Of a stretch of DNA of 23,515 nucleotides, positions 10,480 to 20,557 are shown one piece after another (within the stretch, counting starts at the first letter, position 1; each line of letters begins with the position of its first letter). The translations under genes were made by a program, and so were the position numbers. The stretch spans positions 96,983-120,497 of the forward strand of contig MNCI01017481.1 of the NCBI GenBank assembly GCA_015680685.1, in the 5' to 3' direction. The stretch comes from Gnetum montanum (taxonomy: Eukaryota; Streptophyta; Gnetopsida; Gnetales; Gnetaceae). Below the pieces are notes generated by a model. That model was not told where the DNA came from and searched no databases. It saw nothing but the letters and a program-made list of their open reading frames with translations.

Positions 10480-10860
10480 TTAAAGAGGGGTACTTGGCTA
10501 TTATGCTAGATGAGCCTTCACCTATGGATGGCTTGGGTAGGTGAGAAATCCCTTTGGAAACACCATCTACCTCCTCTAGGGCTAGTTTCTTACTTGTTCC
10601 TCCTCGTCTTTGACATCTTGAGAAAATAGTTGGAAAACCTTGAATTCCTCTGCATCACCTTGCAAATATGCCACCTCTATGATGAAAGGTGATAAATATA
10701 TGTTGAGGTTGGATGGAAAATAAGCCAATAATAGTTGAGAAGCCTCAACACCAAGCGCTATTTGTGAAAAATAGGTTAGGAAGAATGATTTGCATAAAAT
10801 TTGCAAACAAAATGCCTTCCAACACTTATGTGCTGGTACCATAATCCTCCATGCCCACAA
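10480..10860 (-). pseudogene. Most upstream recognisable coding segment of the antisense remnant
   Basis: An open frame of 92 codons (10860-10582) reads through hydrophobic and acidic segments such as GDAEEFKVFQLFSQDVKDEEE. A one-base shift near 10588 extends the protein-like text for a further 40 or so codons (KKLALEEVDGVSKG and onward). An ATG in another frame lies upstream at 10889. The true start and the exon's downstream splice site are unclear; a candidate donor is ATAG|gtgaag near 10523. I do not recognise the product. Confidence 0.4.
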
Positions 10861-10989
10861 CTCCCATATAACACCTAGTAGACTCCATGTTCACATATGA
10901 AAATTAAAAATGACATTGGGTTTGTGGAAAGTTTAATGCCTCATAGATAAACCAATGAAAATTTCAATACAATGGGATTTACACCTTCC

Positions 10990-12600
10990 AACAAAAAATA
11001 CGTTGGGATTATGCCCAAATAAGCGTTGGAATGAGTTCCAAGCACAAAACATGATTAAGACATACATCTTAGTCATCCATCCTTAGCACATGAAAACCAA
11101 TGAAACCTTTTCCAAAATTGAAAACCAAACAATGATACTAAAGGATTTTGAGTATCAAGAAAGGCCAAAACATACACAAACTGAGACATTTTTGGATTAC
11201 TATGTTGGCCAAGGGTAAAAATACATTGACTAGCATAGTTTTAACAAGGATCAAAATAATCAACACTAACTAGGCTTTTAATTGATCTCAAAATGATCAC
11301 ATTAAGCCTTAAATCCTAATTGAAGCCTTTAGAAGCTTTGGAACCTTTGAGAACTTATTGAAACATGCCAAAATCCATGATTCTCAAGACAATACACTAG
11401 AGGACTCTAAAAATACACTGGCCAACATATCTTTCTAGATATTGACCACAAAATTAATCAATAAAGCCTCAAATAACCTCCAAAATAGCAAACCCTACCC
11501 TACATACCTTCTTGGAGTCTTTGGTGATCTTGGAAAGCCAAATATCAAGCAAAAAATAAGTCAAAACTCATGAGAATTCAAAATATACACTAGAAGAGGT
11601 TAAAACTATGCTATTCAATGTATATTTTCCAAAAAAACCTAATATGAAGTCATCAACCAATTAAATCAACCTTCAAATGCATCAATCTAGCCCCAAAACC
11701 CTACTAGAACCTCTAATAGTCATCAAACCTTGAAAACTGAGTGAAAATGATCAAAATCAGGCATCTTCTTTAAAAATACACTAGAAGCACCAAAAAATAT
11801 GCTAGCTAGTGTAATTTTTTAGAAGAAGTAATAAAATCAAGATTCCATTGACCTCCAAAATTGACATTTTTGAGCTAGGACTATAACCATAGACACCAGC
11901 AACCTTGGGAGCCCAAAAACCTAGTCTATAGACCCTTCAAACTATCACGAAATCAATATTTTTTTAAAACTACATTGGAGAAAATCAAAATATTCTAGAT
12001 AGTGTAGTTTTGATTTCCAAGATAGATTTCATAGCTTAGCCACACTCTGAATGACCTGAAACTTGATTGGAAGAGCCTAAAACCCTAGAGCTTGAGACCA
12101 GTTGCCATTTGACCTTATTTTGGGAATGAAAAGATCACGTTTATCAAAGATATGTTGGAACTAGAGAAAGCTACATTGGTCAGCTTATTTTTAAGGTCTT
12201 GGATTCCAAATTGCATTTTCATTGACTTATTTTGACCTTCAAATGACCATTTCACAACACTCACACCCCTACGCTTTCCTAGGAGGTTACTAGAGCAAGA
12301 ATTCCAAACTTGAGACATCATGAATTAATTTTTTATGCAAAACTACACTAGAACTAGGGAAAACTACATTTTCTAGCATATTTTTTAGTTTTTAATAGCA
12401 TTTGGGACCTTTAAGAGGTCAAATTAACACTAAAGTTGACCAATTTCTACTCCTAGTCCACTACACTATCAATTCAAGCCATTAGAACACCAAAACTAGT
12501 CCTAACAAACCTTGGAAATCATATTTTGATAAATGATACACTTGAACCTACCAAAAATAGGCTAGCAAGCATATTTTTTATGTGTTGTAACATATTGTTT
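10990..12600. repeat. Strongly diverged tandem array, about 190-base period
   Basis: A core resembling AATACACTAG...GCTAGTGTATTTTT recurs at 10998, 11221, 11413, 11585, 11776, 11970, 12171, 12343 and 12536. Steps are 223, 192, 172, 191, 194, 201, 172 and 193 bases. Each core holds an imperfect inverted pair, clearest at 11776-11820 (TACACTAG with CTAGTGTA). The sequence between cores also shares loose words (CCTTCAAATGACC, TTGGGAGCC-like). Units are too diverged for high identity, so this is an old array. It lies 5' of the antisense gene remnant. Tandem repeats in untranslated parts of Tat/Ogre elements are known. Confidence 0.65.
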
Positions 12601-12759
12601 AAAGAAGGCCTCGTCTTTGCCTCCAAATAGGCTTAAAATAATCTTCCTACATGTCCAAACTTTTTCATTGATCTTGGAGCCTTGCACAATGGTCTACTAA
12701 GGTATAAAACTAGAAAACTATGACCTTGATAACCAATATTAATCATGTTTTAACATATT

Positions 12760-13320
12760 TTTTCTACTCTTATTGGTTTGGCTTTGTTCCATCGTGTTTT
12801 GGGTTGGTTTGACTTTGTTACACATTATTGACCTCCATTGTCCTTTCATTTGGTGTCATTTAGCTTCATTTTCATCATTTCCACATCATTTAGCCTTATT
12901 TCACCACAGTTTCTTATCATTTGAGCCTTAGTTAACTTGATTTAACATTAGTTAATGTCATTTAACATCAATATAACATTGTTCAATCTTGTCTAACATT
13001 AGTTGATGGGGCTCAAACATCATTTCACCCCATTTAATCACCATTTTGCCATCATTTGGCTCTATTTCATATTACTTTTCCTTTGATTCATCTTATTTAC
13101 CTTATCTTCTCCCTTATGACCTATGTTGACCATGCTTTGACCTTGCTTAGCATCATTGAATGGGGTTTGACCATCATTTGGCCTTCATGTGTCCCCATTT
13201 GACCATCATTTGGCCCTCATTTGGCCTCATTTTACACTACTTAGCCTTTATTTCACCTAATTTGCTTTAACCTACATCTTAAAACTTCTTTTTTTACCAT
13301 GTTTAACCTTGTTTGACCAT
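12760..13320. repeat. Degenerate short-word repeat (TCATTTGGCC-like)
   Basis: Words of the type (A)TCATTTGRCC, CATTTAGCC and TTGACC recur every 10-25 bases throughout, for example near 12847, 12886, 13048, 13168 and 13200. Spacing is irregular, so it is a degenerate minisatellite or low-complexity expansion rather than a clean array. It lies between the 190-base array and the start of the pol remnant. No coding potential is seen. Confidence 0.65.
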
Positions 13321-13449
13321 TTATGAAATGTGTTTTTACTTATATATGAGTTATTATTAGAATAGTTTGCATTATTTTAACATTATTTGCTCATTTTATC
13401 ACACATATGCCACTAAATGTGCTTATGGTTGATATGCAAGATTGGAGTT

Positions 13450-14600
13450 TTCCTTTGAGCCCAAGTTGACCTCATGGTGATGTTAAATGACTCATTGACA
13501 TCAATTACTTGGATCTAGAGTTTGAGAACCCAGTTAATTATATACCCTCTATAGAAAAGCCTCTTGAATGGCTTGAACACCTAGTTAAAATCCTTGACCT
13601 TGAAACTAGTGACATTATTGAAGACTCTCTAGTATAGGTTCTTATCATGATACATAGTGGTGAGGAGAAAACACTGAAATTAAGTTTTACACTATAACCT
13701 CAATAAGCTCAAGACATCACCAAGGTCCTCCAAGACAACATTAAGGCCTTTTACTAGTCATATGAAGATATCCTAGGTCTTGACCAACACTTAGTGCAAC
13801 ATAAGATCATAATAAATCCTAGTATCAAATTGGTTAAGCAAAAGATTTGCAAGATTAGACCAAATTTAGCCCTAGAAATTTGTGATGAGATCTTGAAACT
13901 GTATCAAGTTGGTTTCATTTGAGCTATCAATTACACTAATTAGGTGTTCAACATAGTGGTAGTCCCTAAGAAAAATGGGAGTATACATATTTGTATTGAC
14001 TTTTTGAGACCTGAATAAGGTAACTATTAAAGATAATTTTCCTTTGCCTAGTATTAATCAACTTATCAATACTACAATGGGACATGCCATGTTATCCTTC
14101 ATGGATGAGTTCTTGAGATATAACTAGGTTAGGATTAACCTAGAGCATCAAATTTGTACAACCTTCATGACCCCTTGAAGAACCTTATGTTAAACCATAA
14201 TGCCCTTTGGTCTAAAGAATGTAGGTGTAACCTATCAACGAGCCATAACATATATATTTAGTGATTACATGATTGGCTTACTTAATGACTATGTGGACAA
14301 CATAGTAGTTAAATCCAAAATGACTGATGATCATGTGCATGACCTTGACTTAGTGCTTAAATAATTCCTTAAGTATGAACTCAAGATTAATCTTAAGAAG
14401 TGTGTCTTTGGTGTCAAAATGGGTAGGATGATTGGCTTTGTAGTTTCTAAAGTAGGGATACATGTTAATCTTGATAAAGGTAAGGCCATAACCAACTTGT
14501 TAGCAGCTAATAATCTTAAGAAGCTTCTAGGACTACAAGGTAGATTACAATTTATCTCAAGCCTTATAGATAAGCTACAATCAATGTAGCACTTGCTTAA
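13450..14600 (+). pseudogene. pol: Decayed reverse transcriptase of the Tat-type Ty3/gypsy element
   Basis: Reverse transcriptase would copy element RNA to DNA. A degenerate N-terminal part leads into VKQKICKIRPNLALE (about 13835), then NIVVVPKKNGSIHICIDF (about 13950). One extra T in the T-run at about 14000 shifts the frame. Afterwards come LPSINQLI, MLSFMDEF (first catalytic Asp retained), MPFGLKNVGVTYQRA and YVDN at 14290-14301. The usual YVDD has become YVDN, so the second Asp of the catalytic pair is lost. A thumb or connection segment ends near LLKKGVHYEW at about 14590-14620. Stops at 14126, 14176, 14191 and 14362 confirm inactivity. The order and motifs are typical of Tat/Ogre/Athila-type plant elements. 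Confidence 0.85.
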
Positions 14601-15110
14601 GAAAGGAGTTCACTATGAGTGGATGGATCAATGCAAGAAGGCTTTGAAAACCTTAAGCAAGAGTTGGCACAACTATCCATAGTCTATCTATCATAAAAAG
14701 ATAAATATTTTTACATATATCTTACTATCTTTGACATGCCCATTATCTCTATACTTTGTCAAAAATGAGATGATGGAGTAGAGGTACCGATATACTACCC
14801 AAGCCATGCATTAATTTCCTATAAAACCCAGTACACCAAAGTTAAGAAGTATTATCTAGCCCTAGTCTTCTCCTTGAAGAAGTGGAGACACTACCTCTTT
14901 AGAAGCTAGGTCAATTTCATATGCAAGGATAATGTATTAAGATCCTTAATGATCAATATTTACAAAATTAGCCATATAGCATGATGGAAAGCCATAACAG
15001 TTGATTTTGACCTACATTACATCTTTTAAGCCTCAACCAAGGGTCAAGATATACCCACATAACTTATAGTTTTTCCAATGGAAGATCATATAGCCATTGA
15101 CCTTAAGTTC
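14601..15110 (+). pseudogene. pol: Decayed first RNase H domain of the Tat-type pol
   Basis: RNase H removes RNA from the RNA-DNA hybrid. After a damaged start (frameshifts around 14680-14780), one frame reads IYYPSHALISYKTQYTKVKK and then LALVFSLKKWRHYL (about 14785-14900). This is the usual gypsy pattern before the C-terminal part, with WKAITVDFDLHYIF near 14983. Stops interrupt it at 14908, 14980 and 15028. The N-terminal catalytic part is too eroded to identify. It is followed directly, in the same frame, by a second RNase H. Confidence 0.7.
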
Positions 15111-15560
15111 CTTGATGAGCATGTTAACATTTTTAATGAGGTACCTGAGGGATATGAGGTGATCATGAACTTTGATAGAGCTTCAAGTGCCCATGGGGCT
15201 AGTGTTGCTGCCATTATAACATCATCTTCTGGTGTAATCCAATCCTTCACTTACTAGTTTTGATTCCCATGCACCAACAATGTGGTAGAGTATGAAGGAT
15301 TAATTATAGGAATGATGGTATCTTGTGATAAAAGAATCAAATTCCTAATGATAAAAGGTGATTCAAAACTTTTGGTTAACCAAGTAACAAAGGTTTATGC
15401 ATGTAAGGCCAAACATTTACAACCTTACTATGACCTAGCTAAGAAACTAATGTAACAATTTATAGACATTGGTATCCAACATATATCCTAAACCAAGAAC
15501 ACCTTAGTTGATGCCATTGCAACCTTGGTCCTAAGTGTGAAACCTAATGTGTTTAGTAAG
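15111..15560 (+). pseudogene. pol: Decayed second, archaeal-type RNase H domain (aRH)
   Basis: After the first RNase H the frame continues with NFDRASSAHGASVAAIITSS (15168 onward), TNNVVEYEGLIIGM (about 15273-15315) and KGDSKLLVNQV (Asp codon at 15360). These match the Asp, Glu and Asp catalytic positions of archaeal/plant-like RNase H. A second RNase H of this type is a hallmark of Tat/Ogre lineage elements. Asp at 15174 and Glu and Asp later are retained, but the Gly after the first Asp is now Arg and several TAG/TAA codons interrupt the domain. This is the strongest single clue to the element's lineage. Confidence 0.8.
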
Positions 15561-16930
15561 TTACCTTACTTAACTATGTACTATGGTATTCCCATCACAA
15601 AGAACACTAAAGGAATCTCTATATTCACAATTAATACTTCTCCTCAAAAGGAATGGTATAACAACATCAAGTTTTACTTGATGCATGGTGAATATTCATA
15701 GAATCTAATTGCTCAGAATGATTTTGTACATAAAAGATCAAAATAGTATGTCATTGTAGACAATAACAAAGTATGTTGATAGTCCTATGATGGCATATTG
15801 TTAATGTGCTTGGGAAAAACCAAGGTCCGCACAATCCTTGAGCAAGTTCATGAAGGTGTATGTGAAAGACATTTAGGACCTAGACACAAGACCACAAAGA
15901 TTAGATGGCTAGGTTATTATTGGCCCTATTTGGAAATTGATGACTTGTAGAAGGTTAAAACTTGTGACACATGTCAATGACATAGCAACTTGATGATGGG
16001 GCCATTTCGATGATGGGGACTTAACATTATTCGACCTATAATACTTAAGTCTTCCATGGGGCATAGCTTTATCATCACTATAATTGACTATTTTACAAAG
16101 TGGGTTGAAGCTATTACCCTAAGGAAGACAATGTCTTAACAAGTCTATAGATTCATACTAGATAACATAGTAGCCTATTGTAGCATACCTTTGACCATAG
16201 TCACAAATAATGAACAATATTGTAGTATCCAAGAAATATAAACATTCTATCAAGACCTAGGCATTAAATATTTCTTTTCATCACCATATTATCCTTCAGC
16301 CAATGGATAAATGGATAAGCTAAAACTAGCAACAAGGCCATCATAAATGTGGTTAAAAAGATGTTAAACAATAGCAAATGCAAGTGGCATGAGTAGCTTG
16401 TCCATGAAATTTGGGCCTATTGAACTACCTTTCAAATCACAACTGGTGTCACCCCATATAGCCTAGTTTATGAATTTGAAGCTATTTTGCCTCTTGAATT
16501 GTAGGTTCCATCACTCAAAGTGGCTCTATCTAACTTTATCAATGATGAGTAGAACACGGAGCTATGTACCATTGATCTAGATTTTATGGAAGAGTAATGA
16601 ATACAAACACTTGCTCACATCAAATGATACCAAGAGAGGTAGAAGAGACATGGTCCTTAAGGTTGTTTGTGAACACACAAACAAGTTCTTAGCTAATTAG
16701 GAGGGATCTTTCTTGGTCACCAAGGCCTATGAAAATGAAGCCTTTAGAGTGGCTGACATGGATGGAAATGAATTGGCCAACATGGTCAAATTTTTCCATC
16801 TCAAGTATTATTACATCTAATATGATCTTCTTTGTAGGAATGAATCAACAATTGACATCGATGACCTTTACAATTTATAGCAAGCAAGCCTGCGTGATCT
16901 ATCTCTCTCTATTTGGTTTAGAACAATGAA
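15561..16930 (+). pseudogene. pol: Decayed integrase of the Tat-type element
   Basis: Integrase would insert the DNA copy. A zinc-binding HHCC-like region is readable (VHEGVCERHLG, LGYYWPYLE, CDTCQ; about 15842-15980). The catalytic core follows, with IIDYFTKWVEA (Asp at 16086), a degraded second site (VTNNEQY near 16200, where Asp is expected) and SPYYPSANG near 16290, after which the catalytic Glu position reads Asp. A frameshift near 16320 moves the frame; it then reads through WHE, TGVTPYSLVY and a C-terminal GR-DMVLKVV...EGSFLVTKAYENEAFRVADMD to about 16810. Stops are numerous. Two of three catalytic residues are lost, so it is inactive. Confidence 0.8.
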
Positions 16931-17899
16931 TGAGCTATAAAACTCTATAAATCTAATGCACATTAGAGAAATATCTCAATGTTGCATTAATAGTAACCTA
17001 TGATATCCTAGTTTGCTAGTTGTCTCATGTAGCCCTATGCATTATTTTATAACAACATGTTTTCTTTGTCTTGTTTTCTTGTTCTCTTAGAGTTGTGCTT
17101 GCAGGATGAAGCTTGAAAGTCATCATGAAGGTGCAAATCATCATAGAAGTAAGTTATCATTTGACCTTAATGCATAATATTTAATTAGCTTGTTCTACCA
17201 TACCAATAGTTCTTATCTCACATCATGTCTGTTACCCCCTTAAGCCCAATCCTATAGCCTTATTACAACCTTCCTTACCTTGATAACAATGATAACCTAT
17301 GTTTAACCTTCATGCATTATGGCCATGTGACATCTTCTTCTTCATACTCTACTATCAAGTTTGTTAGATGTAACAAAATTCATTCAATGAGAAAACCAAA
17401 CTAAGATCAACCTTAGCAATGAAACCTAATGAAGGTTTCACCCCACAAAAAAACATAAGAAGTAAATTTCCAAGAAGTAGAAAGGTCAATGAAGCCAAAA
17501 AGTTAGATCAATGGCTCTAAACAAGCAAAGGGAGAAGCATAATTGTTGAATAAGCCTTGGAGTAAAGTTCTAGTTCCTCAAAAAAATTACCAAATGACCA
17601 ACACTTCAAAGCACAAAGTGTGTAGACTACACCGATCAACAAATAAGTCATTGCCATACTGTAACCATGATGTTAATATGTGGAATTAATTGTTAATCCT
17701 TGTGAACATTTCCTTGTAACCAAATATAACCTTAATCCTATATCACTTCATCATAGCCTAATCTCATCATCATAAGTAATCTTCAACATGGTTCGATAGC
17801 TACAGGATCATGCATAGAGAGAAAACATTGGTGATGGACCTACGGTGGTGTATTGCATTCTTTGTTGATGTATATCAAGTCAATCCTCAAAACATCAAT
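16931..17899. other. Untranslated region between integrase and 3' LTR
   Basis: No protein-like frame is visible. The segment 17060-17160 contains splice-like signals: a T-rich run ending in ctcttag, then cttgcag, then gtaagt at 17151. They could frame a very small exon, but nothing else supports this. Otherwise the sequence is AT-rich and unremarkable, consistent with the 3' untranslated spacer of a Tat-type element. Confidence 0.45.
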
Positions 17900-17908
17900 A
17901 AAGAGGGG
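17899..17908 (+). other. Probable polypurine tract of the Tat-type element
   Basis: The purine run ataaagagggg just before ccaaTG fits the plus-strand primer that lies directly upstream of a 3' LTR. It is about 970 bases past the end of integrase. The match is short and could be chance. Confidence 0.4.
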
Positions 17909-18487
17909 CCAATGAAATACAACTAAGAAAATTCATGTTGCAACTTGTAACCTTCACCATAAGCTTGAGGCAATATTTTATTGTAAAAGATGAGGTTTGT
18001 AGTTCACAAGCTACAATCTCACATACTTTAACTTATTAAGGTTTAAAAATGCCTTGTAAGTTGTTATTACTTCACTTACCAAGTGGAAAAGGTTATTTCA
18101 TGTATGTATTTGGGCTTGGGAAGGCTGAAAATACATTGGAATTACCAAATTTCCATTTTTCATGGTTTTTTTGTTAGTCAAAGTAATTAATACACTAACA
18201 CCACCTATAGCTAGCTTAGGAATTGTTGGACTTTGATTTTCATAGTAAGTCTAGAGGAGTTTTCATGGAAGACAACATATCTTTCCAAGGCTAATGTAGT
18301 TTTGGTGAAGGTAGTGTATTTTCTTAAGGCCAACATACTTTTTATATCACCCAACATATTTTTGATGACATTTGTACATCAAGCTTACCACAATAGAAAA
18401 ATACATTAGAATGGATGGCCTATCACATCTAAAAATTGTATCAATCATGGCTGAAAATTTGTAGCACCAAATTAGATACCAACATCT

Positions 18488-18498
18488 TATTTAAATAG
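18488..18498 (+). promoter_or_regulatory. TATA-like box in the probable LTR
   Basis: TATTTAAATAG sits about 330 bases upstream of an AATAAA signal, a plausible spacing for the U3 promoter and R/U5 polyadenylation of an LTR. It is the best TATA-like site in this stretch, though AT-rich DNA gives many weak matches. Confidence 0.4.
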
Positions 18499-18820
18499 AG
18501 TCTCAACATAGCAAATAGGCTGTTTGGAAAATCTACATTCATCTAAGCATAGAGACTCTCAAAGCATTAGAGAGCATCAAAAAGTCCAACAACCTAGCAA
18601 CCATTGTTATCAACACCAAGGTAGATCCAGTACTAGAGAAAGAGAAAAGAGGTTTGGGAGCACAACTTTTGAGCATCTAGTTGGTGAAGCTAATTGTAGG
18701 ACACATTCTATCAATTTCATTAGGCTTCACACATCTTCCTTCCAACTCTTTGGATGTTCAAGAATTTATTAAACTTGTACCAATCTAAACTTTGTATCTG
18801 TAATAATTTTTATGATTTTT

Positions 18821-18826
18821 AATAAA
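18821..18826 (+). promoter_or_regulatory. AATAAA polyadenylation signal in the probable LTR
   Basis: AATAAAAGTTGTAG is followed by a T-rich stretch, as expected for a polyadenylation region. It supports the LTR reading of this segment. Confidence 0.4.
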
Positions 18827-19066
18827 AGTTGTAGTTCATTCATTTTGTGCAAGTTTATTTTTAATTTATCTGCTACTAGATCTACATTTTTAAATTCAAT
18901 TCATTACCTTGTTTATGAATTTCAAATCCTTGGGTGATCAAAAAAACCATCAATGGTGCTTTAGGTCCTCTTCTCAAAGGTTCTTGAAATTTGAAGTTAA
19001 ATTGTTCCACCTAGAATTTTTGGTTTTCTCACACGAAATTATTAGGTGTTATAAATAGCTAAATAA

Positions 19067-20130
19067 GTGAGGTGTACAAGTTTACTTAATTCCTCCTTAT
19101 TTCTTCTAGAGAAGAGGAAATATATTAAGGAACATGATGAGGTAGGTTTTGGTTTTGTGGATGTATCAATTATTACTTCTAATCATGATGTTATGTAGGT
19201 AGAACTTCCAATAGGTATGGTAGGCTTGAAGGAGTAATTTTTCAAGGTGTTTAAAGGGGAATTGGATGTATTTCCAACAATGAGGAATATTCAACAAAAA
19301 ATTAACTTCATTCGTAGTACTACCATTTCAAATGAGAGGATGTATTGGATGGCACCGAATTAGAAGACTAAATTACAAAGGTACGCAAAGGAGTTACTTG
19401 CAAATGGTTATGTAACAAAATCTGTTTTACCTTATGCAATTCTAGTAGTGCTTGTGCTAAAGAAAGATGGTGATGAATGAAGGATGTGCATTAATTATAG
19501 GGAAGTAAACATGATAATAGTGAGATACAATTTTTTTACTTCAAGGATGGATGACATTCTTAATGTCCTTATCAATGCAAAGGTTTTTGACAAAATTTAT
19601 TTGAAGAGTGAATACCATCAAATTTGAATCAAGCCTAGTGTTGAGTGAGATATAGCTTTCAAAATACTAGATAGATTGTTTAAGTTCTTGGTGATGTCAT
19701 TTGGGCTCACAAATGCACCTACTACATTCATGAGGTTGATACATGATGTAATCAATATATCTATTGGTAAGTGTTGTATCATCTTCTTTTATGATATCTT
19801 GCTATATAGCTCTAATGAGAAGGAGCACTTGGATTACTTGAGAAGAGTATGTCTTAAATTGGAGGAGGCATATTTGGTGATCAATATGAAATAGAGTCAT
19901 TTCTTCAAGAGGAAGATAATATATTTGGAACATGTGATCTCTAAAAATTAAATTTGGATGGAATTTATCAAGGTGAGGGCTATTAGAAATTGGCCAACTC
20001 CTAAAAATGTTGAAGAGGAAAGATAATCTCTTGGTTTAGCAATTTTTTACAAAAGGTTTATAAAAAATTTTAGTGGTATTTCTTAGCCTATGTTTACTTT
20101 CCTTAAGAAGAATAAAGATTTTAGCTTGGG
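19067..20130 (+). pseudogene. pol: Decayed reverse transcriptase of a chromovirus (Ty3/gypsy), 5'-truncated
   Basis: The frame opens after a TAA at 19064 and no Gag or protease is found upstream, so the element is truncated on its left. Readable blocks are VFPTMRNIQQKI, MAPN, VLVLKKDGDE, MCINYREVN, IYLKSEYHQI (near 19596) and FLVMSFGLTNAPTTFMRLI (19685 onward). FFYDILLYS follows at 19784-19810. In both catalytic motifs the first Asp expected for the family (in DL-x-S-x-YHQ and in xFDD) is Tyr. Stops at 19198, 19235, 19478 and 19625, among others, interrupt the frame, but no net frameshift is needed throughout the domain. Confidence 0.85.
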
Positions 20131-20557
20131 TGATGAGGCTCAAAGGAGTTTTAACTTGTTAAAGGAAAAAATTACTAGTGAATTAATGCTTGTAATACCA
20201 TATTTCTAGAAGCTTTTTAGGTGGAGATGAATGTAATTGAACTTACCATTGGAAGGGTGATTTCAAAAGGTAGAATTATTCCTTTCTTTTTTAAAAAATA
20301 TGAATAAGTTAAGGTAGAAATATAGCATAAATGAGAAGGATTTGTATGCTATTCTTTAAGCAATCAAGAATTGGAGGCATTACTTGTTTCCTAAGGAATT
20401 TACTTTGATGACTAATCATAAAGCACTTCAATTTCTCAATTCAAGAAAGATGTTGACTGCTATACATATCAAGTGGATGCTATATTTAAAAGAGTTTAAT
20501 TTTATGATCAAGCACAAGAGTGAAAAAGCCAATGTGGTGGCTGATGCATTGTCTTGA
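20131..20557 (+). pseudogene. pol: Decayed RNase H domain of the chromovirus
   Basis: In the same frame as the reverse transcriptase, an eroded N-terminal part leads to KDLYAIL and then IKNWRHYLFPKEFTLMTNHK (about 20338-20425). It continues with LQFLNSRKMLTA and IKHKSEKANVVADALS, ending with a TGA at 20555-20557 where Arg is expected. This is the standard C-terminal half of a gypsy RNase H, and the Asp of TNH (usually TDH) has become Asn. The domain adjoins the integrase remnant. Confidence 0.8.

Larger units (their letters stand above)
5912..10860 (-). pseudogene. Multi-exon gene remnant of unknown function, antisense to the surrounding retroelement
   Basis: On the minus strand, coding-like segments alternate with AT-rich gaps whose ends are canonical GT...AG. 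Placed introns are 8819-8733, 7682-7525, 7336-7247, 7108-6943 and 6127-5999 (87, 158, 90, 166 and 129 bases), each with a pyrimidine-rich tract before AG. Phases agree across the last three exons without any frameshift. The exons carry many TAG/TGA/TAA codons and a few frameshifts, so the copy is dead. I do not recognise the protein. It has a charged, probably coiled-coil stretch in the large fourth exon and an acidic/proline-rich C-terminus. It sits between the protease and reverse transcriptase of the sense-strand element. It could be a captured host gene, an antisense accessory gene of the retroelement family, or a gene carried by a nested insertion. Confidence 0.7.
17913..18950 (+). repeat. 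Probable 3' LTR of the Tat-type element
   Basis: The stretch follows a polypurine-like run and begins TG. It contains a TATA-like TATTTAAATAG at 18488-18498 and an AATAAA at 18821-18826, in promoter-to-polyadenylation order for an LTR. The U3-like part (18120-18420) carries AATACATTGG/CAACATATTTTT words related to those at 755-1290 and 10990-12600. I could not find a matching 5' LTR upstream of Gag, so the end coordinate is a guess and the LTR call rests on internal signals. Confidence 0.45.

Noticed and set aside
12115-12321. 68-codon minus-strand frame
   Set aside because: It falls inside one unit of the diverged tandem array and is not repeated as an open frame in other units.
10990-12600. 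Subterminal repeats of a CACTA-type DNA transposon
   Set aside because: TACACTAG and CTAGTGTA words look like it, but I found no CACTA termini, no transposase, and no matching repeat block at the other end of the spacer.
18524-18772. 82-codon plus-strand frame rich in Ser, His and Gln
   Set aside because: It lies between the TATA-like and AATAAA signals of a probable LTR and has no homologous look; LTR leader sequence is the simpler reading.
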